64,000 bases of DNA from Ramazzottius varieornatus (GCA_001949185.1 BDGG01000003.1:701197-765196); one strand, 5' to 3'; positions 32,184 through 46,100 are shown, counted from the stretch's first letter. Translations and numbers: made by a program. The notes: generated by a model not told the origin, from the letters alone.

Positions 32184-33646
32184 TTATAGCTTGATCACTG
32201 AAAGAAAAACCAGAGCAAAAACAGCCGGAATCCGGACCTGAGCAAACTTTGGCGCCTGGCTCTTCAGGATAATCGGAGACTCAGTTGCGAAGTTGGCGTT
32301 CGGGGTGGCTGTTTGTCCGGAGTAATAGCTGACGACACGCCCATTCGGTTTTTGGAGGGGTCGGAAGTTATCTACCAGGCGATCCTCGGGTATCGTCAGG
32401 TTTCCGATATTGCGTTCGTGCAGACGGCGAAAGACGTTGAGTTGGGCTTCGGTCACTTTCTGGGGCTGTCGCATAATGCTCCACTCAACGGCTTCAGCAC
32501 ACGGTGGCGTGGTCAGCGAGCCTTGATAACGGTAGAAAGCCGGCGATGATGGAAGAAACTCGGCTAAACTTAATGAAGGTATTCGCACGCTCTTCGGAAT
32601 ATCTGGAAAAATTGCCAGGTTAGTTTGTGTGCAGTGACGTGCGTTAAAACTACTGTACGGTACTCGGTTCGGTGGTCAACTGAATGGCTTGGACGACCGC
32701 ATCCAAATGTTGATGCGCTAAATCTTTGTCGTCGGTCAGCTCGAACAAAATAGCAATGACGGCCATCCCAGTACTTTCCGTCAGGGCTTCCAAGTCGTCC
32801 TCTGTCACTTTGCGATGGACTATGTGTAACTGAAAAGATTCGAGTGCAGGAAATTAGCGGACCGGAAGTCGGTTCACTGTACGGTGGAAAGACACCCTGC
32901 GAGTTAACCATACCTCGAGTGGGTAGCGTTTGCCATCAACGGAATGTTCAGATCCACGAGAATCGGTACTGCCCCAGTGGAAATGGAATTGCGTGAAGAC
33001 GTAAGATGCAGGTAAGCCTCCGGCCTGGACGGTTGGAAGTTTTGACCCGAATACACCGCTAAACTGGACTACAGTAAAGAATGAATGAATTATTTGTTAA
33101 AGAGGAGCTTCTGATCCGTCTGTCAGTCATAAATAATTATTGCGCAGACGTGCCGGCATGTCCATTATTAATGACGACCCAAGTGTCGTTCTGCGGATGA
33201 ATGCCGTAGAGAGCGAACTCGAGCTGGGTCAAGGACGGGTTCTCCGTCGTACGACTAGTCTCGATGGCCATCGGCGACTGGTACTTTCCCTTGCAAGAAG
33301 GGAAATCTTTCTGCCAGTCTGTGGGCGGAATTTCTAAAAGAAAAACATGGTATGTGGTAAGATTGGGAAGCCACTGAAATCAAGAGTCCACTGTGATCCG
33401 TGATCGAATTTAGCACTTACCGTCTATGACGCTTTTGTAACCCCAGTGATGGGACGGCAAATTGCTGACATTCTGTCCCAGTGCCAGCACTAAAACAATG
33501 ACAGATATGTGAGAAATTGAAATGAGCTCGCTACCAAACGCCGAGCTATATTATGACAAATAATTCAAAACCAGCAATTCACAAGCCTTACCAATCTGTA
33601 CCGCAAATAGTAACGGGGCGAAATAAAATCCGGTATCCACACTCAT
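32184..33646 (-). CDS. Alpha carbonic anhydrase, probably GPI-anchored
   Basis: Exons (minus): 33592-33646, 33421-33489, 33154-33333, 32914-33068, 32664-32829, 32184-32602; 1044 nt, 347 aa. Signal peptide-like start (FYFAPLLFAVQIVLALG). Family marks: HHWGY, SPMAIET, NNGHAVQF (proton-shuttle His), QFHFHWGSTDS (two zinc His near 130 and 132), LELHIVH (third zinc His near 157), GSLTTPPCAEAVEW (substrate-site Thr). The C-terminus ends in a hydrophobic run (IPAVFALVFLSVIKL), suggesting a GPI signal as in vertebrate CA4/CA15. It hydrates CO2 to bicarbonate outside the cell. The third intron (33069-33153) uses a GC donor. All catalytic residues I can place are present, so it should be active. Confidence 0.95.
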
Positions 33647-33750
33647 GATGATGCTCAAAACCGTATATCGAGATCCTGTGATAATACAGTCATGGTTATG
33701 GGTCAGCGTCACCCCCTAGTCCTCGGTTGCTTCTGGTATCTCATGATCCT

Positions 33751-33961
33751 GTCGTCCGAACTTAACGATTCAAACAGCATTACTTAGAGCACACTTTGGA
33801 CTTTCTGATCATGTGATAGGTGGTTGTGCAACAATGTTTTCTCGTTCAAATCACGCATGCCTACCGGTTAATTGATTGAGCAGGTGAACCACCTGTCACG
33901 TAACCAAAAGTCCAAAGTGTGCTTTAAGTAATGCTGTCTGAATCGTTGAGCTCGAACGACG
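33751..33961. mobile_element. Miniature element with about 50-bp inverted repeats
   Basis: Left arm 33751-33802 (AACGATTCAAACAGCATTAC then AGCACACTTTGGACTTT) pairs with right arm about 33907-33961. It lies 100 bp upstream of the carbonic anhydrase start, in its promoter region. Confidence 0.85.
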
Positions 33962-34965
33962 GAATCAAGAGATCCAAGGAAGCAACGGAGAACCAGAGGG
34001 ATGCTGGCCCATGACCGTAACTGCAGGGAAACAGTAACTAACGGGAAACTGCTATTATGGTCCGCCAGGAAGAAAAGCGTACAAAAGTTTCGACGTGTGG
34101 AGAATTTCTATTAAAACAACAGGTGGAAAGTATGACACAAATATGAAAGACTTTTGATACTGTCTCCGATACTTTCGAGGCGGCTCACGGCACTTAGTAG
34201 AGCTTAAATGCTAACAAAGGTAGCGTCGGCTTCCGCGTGGCTGTTAAGATAAATGACATTGTGCCTGTTTCGTTACTTTAACACCTTGAGCACGACGCGG
34301 TTTCGTGCTTTGAGAACTACGAGGTGGGAAACTTACTCTCGGTTGAGGTCGGTGGGCGGCGCCTGGCAAAATTTTGGGACTGTAATGTTCAGTGCGCAAC
34401 CTACCAACTTAAAACGGTCAGCCTTCAGATTTCTCGCTGACTACTAGGCACATGTTTTTCTCATATCTAAAATCTTCCCAAGATATAAAATTTTGCAGGT
34501 CGAGCTACAGTTTTTATTGAGACTCTGGACTAACTGAGAGCCTGGTTGAAAAATGCTTTGATAGCTAAGGCGAAATTCTACTGGAAATGGGAAAAGTTCC
34601 ACATAGTTTTTCACAGCCACTGTCCAGTGGCAGTTAGTTGCAGTTTCGCGGGAAGGTGACTCTTCAGGCAGGCGAGAAGAAACGGGTAGCAAATGTTAAC
34701 CTTGAATTTGGCTACGTACGAATTAGTGTGCACCAGGAAAGAGTTTCCCGCCTCTTGCTCAGCCTGCTGAGTTGAGTTTGGCTGCTTCCATGTTTCAACC
34801 GGCGGAACAAGAACTTTCCGTCATTTTATGGCCCGGCACCCGACTGTATCACATGGATCTATTTACAACGCAATCGTAAGAACGCTTCCGATGCCATATT
34901 TCCGTTTTGGCATCTTGAACGACAGTGCTGGTCTTATCTATCGCATTCGCCTGCGGCAAATATAT

Positions 34966-35395
34966 TAAGGGCTTACAAAGATAGATTACACCGCTGGTGG
35001 AATTACAACGCTGGTGTAATTGGCTCCACCCACACCCTTACGATTGGTTTATTTATTCCACCAGACATGACACTTTCGGTGTAATTGCGAGTCGCTCTGG
35101 AACGACTCGTATTACACCAGACTTAACCAACATCCCGTGTGCGCTGTGCTCCCCTCCAAACTTTCAAATGTCACTTCCATGATGAAGTTTCTCGCTACTC
35201 GTCCTACTGGTGAGTGTATGGTGGTTCCTCCGACACCAAAGATCTCATAATCCTCCGACCTTACATGCAGTGCGGGGCTTTCAAAGCGAGCCGTTACACC
35301 GCTTTCCTAACTGGTCAAAAGTTTTTGGGGGAGTTTCCACCAAAGTAGCTGGTGTAATTACACCACAAAGCCAGCTTGGTCTTTGTAAGCCCTTA
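34966..35395. mobile_element. Miniature element with GGTGTAATT repeats
   Basis: TAAGGGCTTACAAAGA at the left and TCTTTGTAAGCCCTTA at the right are exact inverse copies (16 bp). The interior carries several GGTGTAATT/AATTACACC motifs in both orientations. About 430 bp, non-coding. Confidence 0.85.
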
Positions 35396-35642
35396 TTACC
35401 ATTGCCGCGACACTTAGGTATTAAAACAACACCAAATTTTACAGCCCATTATATTGTTCACACTTGAAAGTCGGTACATGAGGAATATTTATCGACACAT
35501 TTCGATGCAACAATATCACGCCTAGAGCAATATGATCTTGAATTACACGCTGATAAGATGTAATTTTTCTGACGCACAATCATACAATCAAGAAAGCCGT
35601 AAAAGTGAAGGATCTTGTAACTTTCTTGCCCTGAAATTCCGA

Positions 35643-38632
35643 CTAAACTTGGCCAGAAACCGGCACGTCGTCGTACGGAATTCCCTCCGCCTTCGACCAG
35701 TCCTTCTGTTCCTTCTCGTCATACTGGTCATCATCTTCTTCCACGACGTCATCTTCGTCGAAGTCATGCAAGTTACAGTACTGGTTCATGGCCAAGTATT
35801 CCTTGTTTTCCTCGTTGAACTCGTTGTACGGTTGGTCCAGTTGTAAGTAGTGGTAGAGCGTGGTGGGCGAGAGGAGGTCTTCCAGGGCGGACTTGAGCTG
35901 GCGGAACCGCTTGCGTCGTCTCGGCAGGGCTTCCCAGCAGGGTTTCACCACTTTCGTGTAAACGTTCTTGGGCATGAAGGAATGTTCGCGGTCCGGTACA
36001 GCGCCTAAGGCAAAAATCTCATAGAGAAGCACACCGAAAGCCCAGACGTCGCTGCGTTCGGAAAACTTCTGGTCGTGAAGGACTTCCGGTGCAAGTGTCC
36101 ACTCTTGAAAGTCTTCAGGTGCTTGTTGCACCTTCAACACAAACTCGCCACGGCTGCTGATCAACGAAGTGCTGGAATTGCCGTCACTTCCTTTGCCTTC
36201 AGTTTGGTGTAGTCTCAGCCCGATGTCCGAAATTTTCAAGATGTTGTTGACCCCCACGTAGATACCCTGGCCTTTCAGGGACCCATGTACGATCCGTCGG
36301 GAAGCCAGATAGGCCATACCGCGAACCACTTGGTAAGCGAAGTCCATCAGGTTATGAGTGTTCAGGCTCTGCGGCCGATCGTCCGAGAACAAGTGATGGA
36401 TGGAGGCGTAACGCGCTCGGGCTCTTGACCGCTGAAGCGGGCAGTTGGCCGGAGAGGGAACGTAGTTACCGAAGGCGTCTAGGATGCTTTCGTATTGGGA
36501 GTCTTCGAGGTTGGTCTTGTTGCGGTATCGGCTGAGAAAGTTACTCAACGTTCCGTTGGGACAGTGCTCCAGAATTAATATCGGTCGAGCTGAAATATAC
36601 GAAGCAACTCGGTGAAGTGACGGTAGTCTCATGGAATGCGCCAACGCGTCTAGAAATAAGTGGACTTTTTCCAAGGAATTTTCTTACATAGGACGACAAC
36701 TCCAAGCAGGTTATCGATGTTTAAGTGTCGTCCAACGGAGAGAAGAATGTTCAGTTGTTCAATCAGGCAAGCTTTCGCTTCCTTGTTGTCTTTGTCGGTC
36801 AGGGTCTTGACCACCACATTCGTTGAACCAGTGGCGTCGGTCCATCCCTTGATCGTTGCTTCTCGTATACAGATGCCATCCTCTTCGTTCAACGGTGGTT
36901 TCTTCGCTGCAACCCAACCACCGCTCTGGTAAGTGGGAGCCGTACGTAATGGCTCTTACCGAAAGTACAGTCATGGTCATATTAGTATTCTCATCATCCG
37001 CCCTGGTGTTTATCTGCACGCTCGTATTTCTCAGAACCGCACTCCGCTTCCAGTGATTCGAACAACGACATGTAGAAGATACTTTATACATTCAAAACAC
37101 GTGACTGCTTTCATTAGAAGCTTCAGTCAATTAAACGGCAAGAGTGGGTGGTTCGGACAAAGCAATATGTTTTTGACCGACGCTCGCCCGGCACGTGACA
37201 ATATCATGGTAGAACCTGGATGGCTATGATGCCAGAGCAGTTATAGCAAAAGATCCGTCCAAATTTTTCAGATGGCTTCTTCGCGCCAGTTTACGACATA
37301 TTTTTCGGGTAAATAACTTTCACTTCGAGTATCTTCGATGTTCTGGTCCAATTTTTGTAAAATTATAAGCGTCACCAGATAACACTAAGGTTGCTATCTA
37401 GAATGATCATAGTTTTGTGGTACGAGGTGAACGTCCTAACTTTTCCAGCGCTTACAACTTTGCTAGCTTACGTCACGAGAAATTTGGGGGCACTTTAAGC
37501 TTGTGACGTAAGCATGACGTATGCTAGCAAAGTTGTATGCGCTGGCAAAGTTAGGACCTTTTCCTCGTACAGAACTAAAGATAGTCGAGAAGTTAAAAAG
37601 TTACTTGAATTGTCCGCAAATGTCGTGTGCAAAACTCATATGCAAATTTCGTTCGGATTTTTTGCTGCAGAGCTGTTCTAATGTAATGTTTAGAGCGATG
37701 TTGTTTTCTATTTTGGCCATTTAAGTCTGCCATGAGCCTGTCACGTGTCGGGAGAGTGGCGGCAAAAAATAGCCCATATTTCCTGGTCCGATTCACTCAG
37801 TGTTACCGGTTGGTTGGCTAAAGCGGTCACGTGAAAGTTAGTCACGTGATCCGAATGTATAAAGTGCCTTCTACATGTTGCTGTTTAAATTATGGAAATC
37901 AGTGGACGGCTCCAGGAGATACAAGCGTGCAAATAAATCCATGGCTGACGGTGAAATATGACCGTGACCGTATAGCCTATTGGGGCAGGTGGCGCCACGG
38001 GCCCACATACATATCTTAAGGTTTTGCAGTGGAATACGAATCGACAGAAGGTAATCCTGGACAGTGGTGCGATGCATTGTAGGTACCATCTTCAGCAACA
38101 CCGCGGCATGTTTCTCTTTTCCCACTTTGAAGCCGCATGATCGGAAGAGCCAATTGAATATCTTGGGCTAAAAATAAACAAATTAGGGCTACTTCACCCG
38201 TTGGGAAAGCCTGCAGTAAGCAGATCATTGAGAATTATTAATATTTCATGATAATCACATATTACCTTCTTGACGGCAAGAACCCACAAAATCAGTCCGG
38301 TAATAACGGCCAGAGCAAGGCAAACGCTAATTGCCGTATTGGCCGCGATGGTCCTGGAAGAGTAGTCGTCGGTCAGTCGGATAGCTTTGGTGGCAAATTC
38401 AATGCTTGCCCTTGTTACATCTGCAGAGAAAGTTACATTTTGCTACGCAGTCCAGTTCTTACATCAAACGATGGCACTAAAACTTTGAAATGGAATACCA
38501 GGATGACTTACTGGTCGAAACGGAGTGATTGCTGAGATCCACATAGTCTCCCTCTTCCTTGCCGTTCTCTTCCTCCTCCTGCTGTTGTTTGGCTATGTGT
38601 CTTGATAGGCCAGTCTCATTATTGACCACCAT
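35643..38632 (-). CDS. Single-pass receptor-tyrosine-kinase-like pseudokinase
   Basis: Exons (minus): 38512-38632, 38266-38420, 38011-38167, 36688-36906, 35643-36589; 1599 nt, 532 aa, all phases joining. A short acidic N-terminal segment has no signal peptide or folded ectodomain. TM helix at about 70-90 (AISVCLALAVITGLILWVLA), then a kinase domain. The beta-3 Lys is kept (NVVVKTL), but there is no glycine loop, the HRDxxxxN loop reads HGSLKGQG (near 319-326), so the catalytic Asp is Ser, and DFG reads DIG. The C-lobe is normal (SERSDVWAFGVLLYEIFALG). A Tyr- and Asp-rich tail (NEENKEYLAMNQY; DEDDVVEEDDD) could bind adaptors. It is likely a catalytically dead scaffold. In-frame stop codons upstream of 38632 support this start unless a further exon exists. 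Confidence 0.9.
36950..37207 (-). repeat. Dispersed CACGTG-TATA segment, copy 2 (inverted)
   Basis: On the minus strand it reads TGTCACGTGCCGGGCGAG, ...CAGTCACGTGTTTTGAATG, TATAAAGTATCTTCTACATG, then a frame beginning MYKVSSTCRC. It is the inverse of 37735-37990 and lies in an intron of the pseudokinase gene. Confidence 0.7.
37735..37990 (+). repeat. Dispersed CACGTG-TATA segment, copy 3
   Basis: It reads CTGTCACGTGTCGGGAGAG, ...AGTCACGTGATCCGAATG, TATAAAGTGCCTTCTACATG, then a frame beginning MYKVPSTCCC and, further on, TSVQIN. Together with copy 2 it forms a 1-kb inverted pair (fold-back) in the fourth intron of the pseudokinase. Confidence 0.7.
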
Positions 38633-39660
38633 TCTTGGACAGTATGATCAAAGCAAAAGTGTGGCGATGTAAAATGGCGATCTATCAGTCCATGGTAATA
38701 CAGTGCTGTGAAGAATCGATGTCTCGTGACCAAACTTGTCGAGAAAGAATAGACATTGCATTGACTGGTAACTTGCAGAGCCTCTGACACAAATTTATTC
38801 AGAATTCAACAGTTGAATGCCATTCAACACAATGCCCGTACCAGTTTGGACGGGTCGCGCATGTGCCAGAAGAAGCACAATGTTTCTGCAAATGTTTAGT
38901 GTATAACGTATACCCACCTTCTGCACAAAAGTACTGAAGGCCGTATGCATGGAATGAACATTTCTGATAGTAAGGAAACTTGAGACCAGTGTGTGTAAGA
39001 GCGCACTGAACAAAATGCTGTGGTCGTGAAGAGAAACTAATTATGCATTGATCGGAGAACGCCATGCCGGAAGGTATCGGCTGTTTGTCTCTGCAAGTTG
39101 CTTTGCTGCAGTGTATGTTCCGGCATCACGAAAACCTCGCCGAAGACACCCACGAACTTACGGTTTGGAAGGCCAACTTCTTCGAGAGGAGCGCAGGTGA
39201 AGCGATGGCTATGCCGGGGTGCCTAACTATAAGTCCTTGGACTGTTCATGGCCATTCGGTCCATGGACCGATTGATCAAATGTGCGAGATAGCGGTAAGA
39301 AATTACACAAATTGCTAACGCCAGACGGAGCAGATCGGGATGTGCCATTAAAGTTTCATCCCACACGCTGTTTCGACAAGTATTTCAATAATAAATATCC
39401 GCAAGGGTGGATTCCTATATCACTTAATCCACCATAGTTCCCGCGAAGACAGAGCACTTGAGATACGGTAAATCTAGAGGTATTGCTGGAGAGCTTTACA
39501 AGTCCATCCATATAGGACTGTGGCGCTCCAGGGCGAAGTACCCAGCAAGAGAAAGAGAGAAAGGATGGGACACATTCATTAAGGCAACATATGGGACCGA
39601 AATAAGGCAACCAGCGAACATTATTGATTAATCTTCCCGTCGTCTTTCTACATCATCACG
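38633..39660. other. Intergenic, no gene seen
   Basis: This is the 5' flank of the pseudokinase and 3' flank of PIP4P. Open frames on both strands overlap each other and lack splice support. Confidence 0.5.
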
Positions 39661-41065
39661 TCAAATCGACTCTTGAATGCGGCTGACTTTCCAGCGGCAG
39701 ATAGTGACGAGTCTGATCAAGGCGAGGATCGTCATGACGGACAGTCCGATGTGCAGAGCGATGATGCCCGGACTTTCCTTGATGACCATCCAGGTCGCCC
39801 CAATGGTTCCACCCGTAGCCAAGGCGAAGAAGAAGACCACACAAGAGAATACTAAGAGTTGACGACGACGGAAATCCGGTCCGACGCACGAGACTTTGCT
39901 GCAGTGCGGACATTTGGCCAACGAGTTGTGGATAAGGTTAAAGAGGAACTCTTGATCACAGTGCGCGCAAGAAACACGAACCGTCCCCGGGGAGGCATTC
40001 CGTGTTTGATTGCGCCGAAAATCACCGCAATTAATCGTAATTACCCGCTTGCTACAAGAGACAAGTTACAATTACACTAATACTCCGTTACTCCTGGGAG
40101 CTCAATGTAACGCCCTGGTTGGTATCTTCCCCAGTCAAGTCGCGCGTTTGATGTGTAGCGCATTTCGGAGTGCGCTAGATAGAAATAATACCAACAAAAG
40201 AAAAATCTAGCAACACCGTGTTCACTCTTGTGATCTGGGTTCTCTTTGATGTCAAAGTTTTGTATTCAGATTACGTCCACGCAGGAAGAACCAATGTTTC
40301 GGACACTGTCTTCCTGTTTCCTGTGCGCCGCTTGACGAAGGCGTCTGCGCGTCTCTTCTTGATCGATTTTCAAGGTGCTACAAACGAGCTTACCAGTTGG
40401 GTCGAGGACAGGCAATCTTTTGACACGATTCCTGACAAATCAGCAAACATTGACAAGGACATCGCACGTACTTTTCTCCCACAGGTGCATTCCGGATGGG
40501 CTGCGAAAGCAAACAACAGTATAATTGATCCACCAGCTTTTAGCTTGATATAGCACAGTGTTACTTTTGCCGTGTTCCAAACAAGTCCCAAAAAAATTTC
40601 AAGGCGTGCAGCGTTTCCTACGAATTTTAGCTATAGTAGACCAGTTGGCCGGCGCGATGTTCTCCACTTCACGCTTCATTAGCACGCTGACGTTAACAGA
40701 TAATGCGCTGATGGAGACAGGCACCCGCGTAATAATCTGATTAATAAGCTGCGGGATCTTCGTGGGGTGGATGAGGAAAGATTAGATCCCGGTTTAGCTC
40801 CCTCACGCTTGTCGATCCGATTAAGACTAATAGGACTTACCGTGGCTTCGTTGCACTTTGGGCACTTGACGACGAAGCCTTCTTCATCGGCCAGGATGAT
40901 TTCATTCTGGCAGACGCGACAAGTGACGGCCAAGACGGTGTCGTCCTCGTGGAGCTCTTCCTCGAGTAGCGCCGCCAAGTTGAAGCCATTGGGAAGAAGA
41001 TGGCCATTAGCGTCAGGCTTGATGCTACTTGCGCGGCGAGTGATTTGTACAGGCTGTTCATCCAT
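39661..41065 (-). CDS. PIP4P/TMEM55 family lysosomal membrane protein
   Basis: Exons (minus): 40841-41065, 40394-40500, 39661-40051; 723 nt, 240 aa. The family Cys-pair modules are in order: TCRVCQNEI with [22 protein letters not shown] and [20 protein letters not shown] and LAKCPHCSK. Two TM helices follow ([37 protein letters not shown]), and the protein ends in a short cytosolic tail. The family sits in late endosomes/lysosomes, was described as a PI(4,5)P2 4-phosphatase and, for TMEM55B, recruits JIP4 for lysosome movement. The proposed CX5R catalytic motif reads CQESCQK here (Arg to Lys). That argues against phosphatase activity, or for a role that does not need it. Confidence 0.95.
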
Positions 41066-42236
41066 TCAGTCGGTGTAGAAACAAAGCACGACCATTTGTC
41101 TGGAACCGGCAATTGATTACCGCTCACGTTTACGATCAGGGCGATCCGCATAATATTGTCAGGCATCCCATTAGACGTATGAATATTGCAAGAGGGTGAA
41201 GAGATTACGGAGGGTTTCTAGAAAGTAAAGCGTTCGGAGGAGGATAACGGGAATGTGATGAATGAGGAGATGCCAAGCTGCTTCCGAATGTGCATCAGAT
41301 ACAATAACGGCGCACTTCGTTCCAGCACTTATTTCCTCGCCGTGACAGGCACAAGAATTGGTGTCTGGGAGCCGCCTCGCGTGATAGATATGCGCAGGAC
41401 TGGCAGCAACGTTAACCCTTGGAACTCCGAACAATCCATATTATCGGGAGGATAGAAAAACTGTGCGCGCGAACGAAGCCTCGACCGGCACTATCGGCTT
41501 TTTCGATTATGGATGAATAATGGGCGCTATCTGTACGGAGGAAACTTTCCTCTGTAGCCAACCGTATTGCGCACGTACATCTGTGCCGAAGAAGCGTCTA
41601 CGTATGGTACAATGTGCAGTCAACCGGAGTTCCTGCAGGGAGAAGAATCCAGACTGGCTTGACGTGCCACCATTCATTCAGGGTGCGCGTGTGCCAGCGC
41701 TGGAAAGCCCCACCGGAAATCTACGAAAAAAATACAGGAAAATAATTAGACTTGTATAGCGCTCCATTGACATTACCTTCCTTCAACTCGACGACTGAGT
41801 ACCTTTGTGTAGTTTGGACGGGTGGAGTGCTCGATACGACGTGCGATGCAAACACTGTCGGGTTTAAATAAAAATCTGCTGTATGAGGGTAATTCCCTCG
41901 CAGGATAACGCGCTGGGTCCCGGTATGACAGAGACCGGAGCGAGCCGATCCATAATGTTGCACAATCGATAAAATCCTTGTTTCGTTCATTTTTCAATGG
42001 GCTGTTAACTTACCGTCAGTGTACACTTTCTCCCCTCCGGGACCCGGCTTTGAAAATGATAATCTGAACGCATGTCCGAGTTAACGTTGGGTCTCCGAAC
42101 CAAACGGCGCGCACAATGCGAAGATGTCAGCGGCTATCGTCGAAACAGCTCGGGAAGTTGCGTACCTGCTGCTTGGCGCGGTTTTTCATGAATACTTTGA
42201 ACGAAGTAAGTCAAACATCGGGTAACGTAATTTACA
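41066..42236. other. Intergenic, no gene seen
   Basis: This is the 5' flank of PIP4P. Frames up to 89 codons exist, but none has a signal peptide, domain or splice support. Confidence 0.45.
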
Positions 42237-42580
42237 TAATTATTGACACGAACAAAATTATTGCCAGCGGAGCGAAAGCGGCAGTGTTTCGATTGATTTT
42301 TTTGATTGGTCAGCTGCAACTGGCCCGTACTGTATTCCCTCGATAGTTCTGCAAACAAGTCATCATGCCAGTAAAGTACACCCGCACTGGTTTCCCTGAT
42401 TGTTTGATTGTCGCCCATCATTACACTTGGCTGGGAAGCAGTCTTTGATTGAAGGTATGGATACTTTCTGTTCCCCCGCCGGATGATATTTACCACGACA
42501 GTCACGTGATTCGCAGAACTTTCGAGGGAATACAGTACCTCTTGCAGGCCGCTGCCAACAATTTTATCTATGCCAATGAT
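42237..42580. mobile_element. Miniature element, ATAGACAAAAT family, copy 2, split by another element
   Basis: The left end ATTATTGACACGAACAAAAT and the right end ATTTTATCTATGCCAATGAT pair with each other and match copy 1 (27973-28105). GCCAGCGGAGCG and GGCCGCTGCC continue the arms. The centre is occupied by the element at 42330-42535. Confidence 0.8.
42330..42535. mobile_element. pogo-related miniature element nested in the previous one
   Basis: CTGTATTCCCTCGATAGTTC and GAACTTTCGAGGGAATACAG are inverse copies with one mismatch in 20 bp, flanked by TA (42328-42329 and 42536-42537). The outermost ten bases equal those of the Tigger element at 201-1838, so that family's transposase may have moved it. 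Confidence 0.88.
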
Positions 42581-42625
42581 GAATCAAGCTTTATTCAAGT
42601 TTGCACAGCCCAACAGCCTTGGGTT

Positions 42626-43623
42626 GTTACATGTAATGATGAGCATTACAAGCTGACGGCTCGTGTAATGTAAAATGTAATGTAAAACAGTGTAATTACA
42701 AAAAGTGTAATTACATTTTACACTTGTTTACATTTTACAACCCCGAAAGAACGGAACCTGTAAACCAAGTGTAAACTATCAAATGACCCCTCCAAGTTAG
42801 CTAAATCAAAGCCGCTACAGATGTGGAAAGAAACGTAATCTCTCGTATACAGTAAACCTATTAACACTATCTTCAATCTTCACTGGTTCAAACAACTACT
42901 TGACAACAAATAAATCTGCTAAGGTGAAAAACTTTCCGGTCAGAGACACGTCATCTTCGAGCTCCTCACTGCTTGGCATGTCATTGTCGTCTTGACCGAA
43001 CAAATCATCAAGGATTGCCATTTGACTTTCCAGCTCCATTAGATCGGTTTCACCGCCACCTGGAAAAGTAATATTCTAAAGTACCGATGTCAAAATAGTA
43101 ATGTCGAAGTAAATTGAATAGAATCCCTATGTCGACCACATAGAAGTCCAGTTACGTTTTGTGTCTTGCTGTTCATCGGTCTCCTCGTCGCTCTCCTCGC
43201 TTTCAGACATCGTGTATGCAAACAGAGGTTCGTAGTCAAGCTCAAAGTACGCTAGTGTCAGATTAGATTGAACGGAGTAAGAATGATAAGGCCGAAAGCA
43301 GCTGCGTATATTTCGTACTGCGGCAGTGTAAACCAGACTGTGTCATCATGTCCACTGATGTAAAGCTTCTCTCAGATCGACAATCACTCAATCAATGGTT
43401 TCCCTCAACCCGTGTTCAATTAACACGGCTTTTAATCAGTTAATGGCGATTTGAACGGATATTTCGGTTTTATACTCGCGTGTAATTCCAAGTGTAATTA
43501 CACTTTTACAGTTGTATTTTACACTACAACTTTCCGAAGATTGTAATGTAATGTAAAAGTGTAAATGTAATGTAAAATGTAATGTAATGTAAAGTGTAAT
43601 GCTCATCATTAGTTACATGAACA
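42626..43623. mobile_element. 1-kb fold-back repeat with TGTAA-rich ends
   Basis: TTACATGTAATGATGAGCAT at the left is the near inverse of ATGCTCATCATTAGTTACAT at the right. Both ends continue inward as arrays of GTGTAATGTAAAA/TTTTACATT motifs. A small two-exon gene lies inside. Confidence 0.8.
42896..43210 (-). CDS. Acidic microprotein, two exons, inside the fold-back repeat
   Basis: Exon 1 (43156-43210) and exon 2 (42896-43059) join in phase 1 over a 96-bp intron (GTAACT...TTTTCCAG); 219 nt, 72 aa. The product is strongly acidic: MSESEESDEETDEQQD at the start, then MELESQMAILDDLFGQDDND, and a short hydrophobic C-terminus (FFTLADLFVVK). No known domain. It could be a nuclear acidic cofactor-like peptide, a captured host exon pair, or part of the element. 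The good splice sites and clean frame argue it is or was expressed. Confidence 0.5.

Positions 43624-46100
<2,477 letters not shown>

Noticed and set aside
34997-35467. Two frames of 61 and 85 codons
   Set aside because: They lie wholly within the GGTGTAATT-rich miniature element.
35532-35846. Plus-strand frame with a hydrophobic run resembling a membrane protein
   Set aside because: It is the complement of the acidic Asp/Glu-rich tail of the pseudokinase.
43440-43620. CRISPR-like array of TGTAA repeats
   Set aside because: The repeats are short and irregular with no unique spacers, and they form the inverted ends of a fold-back element.
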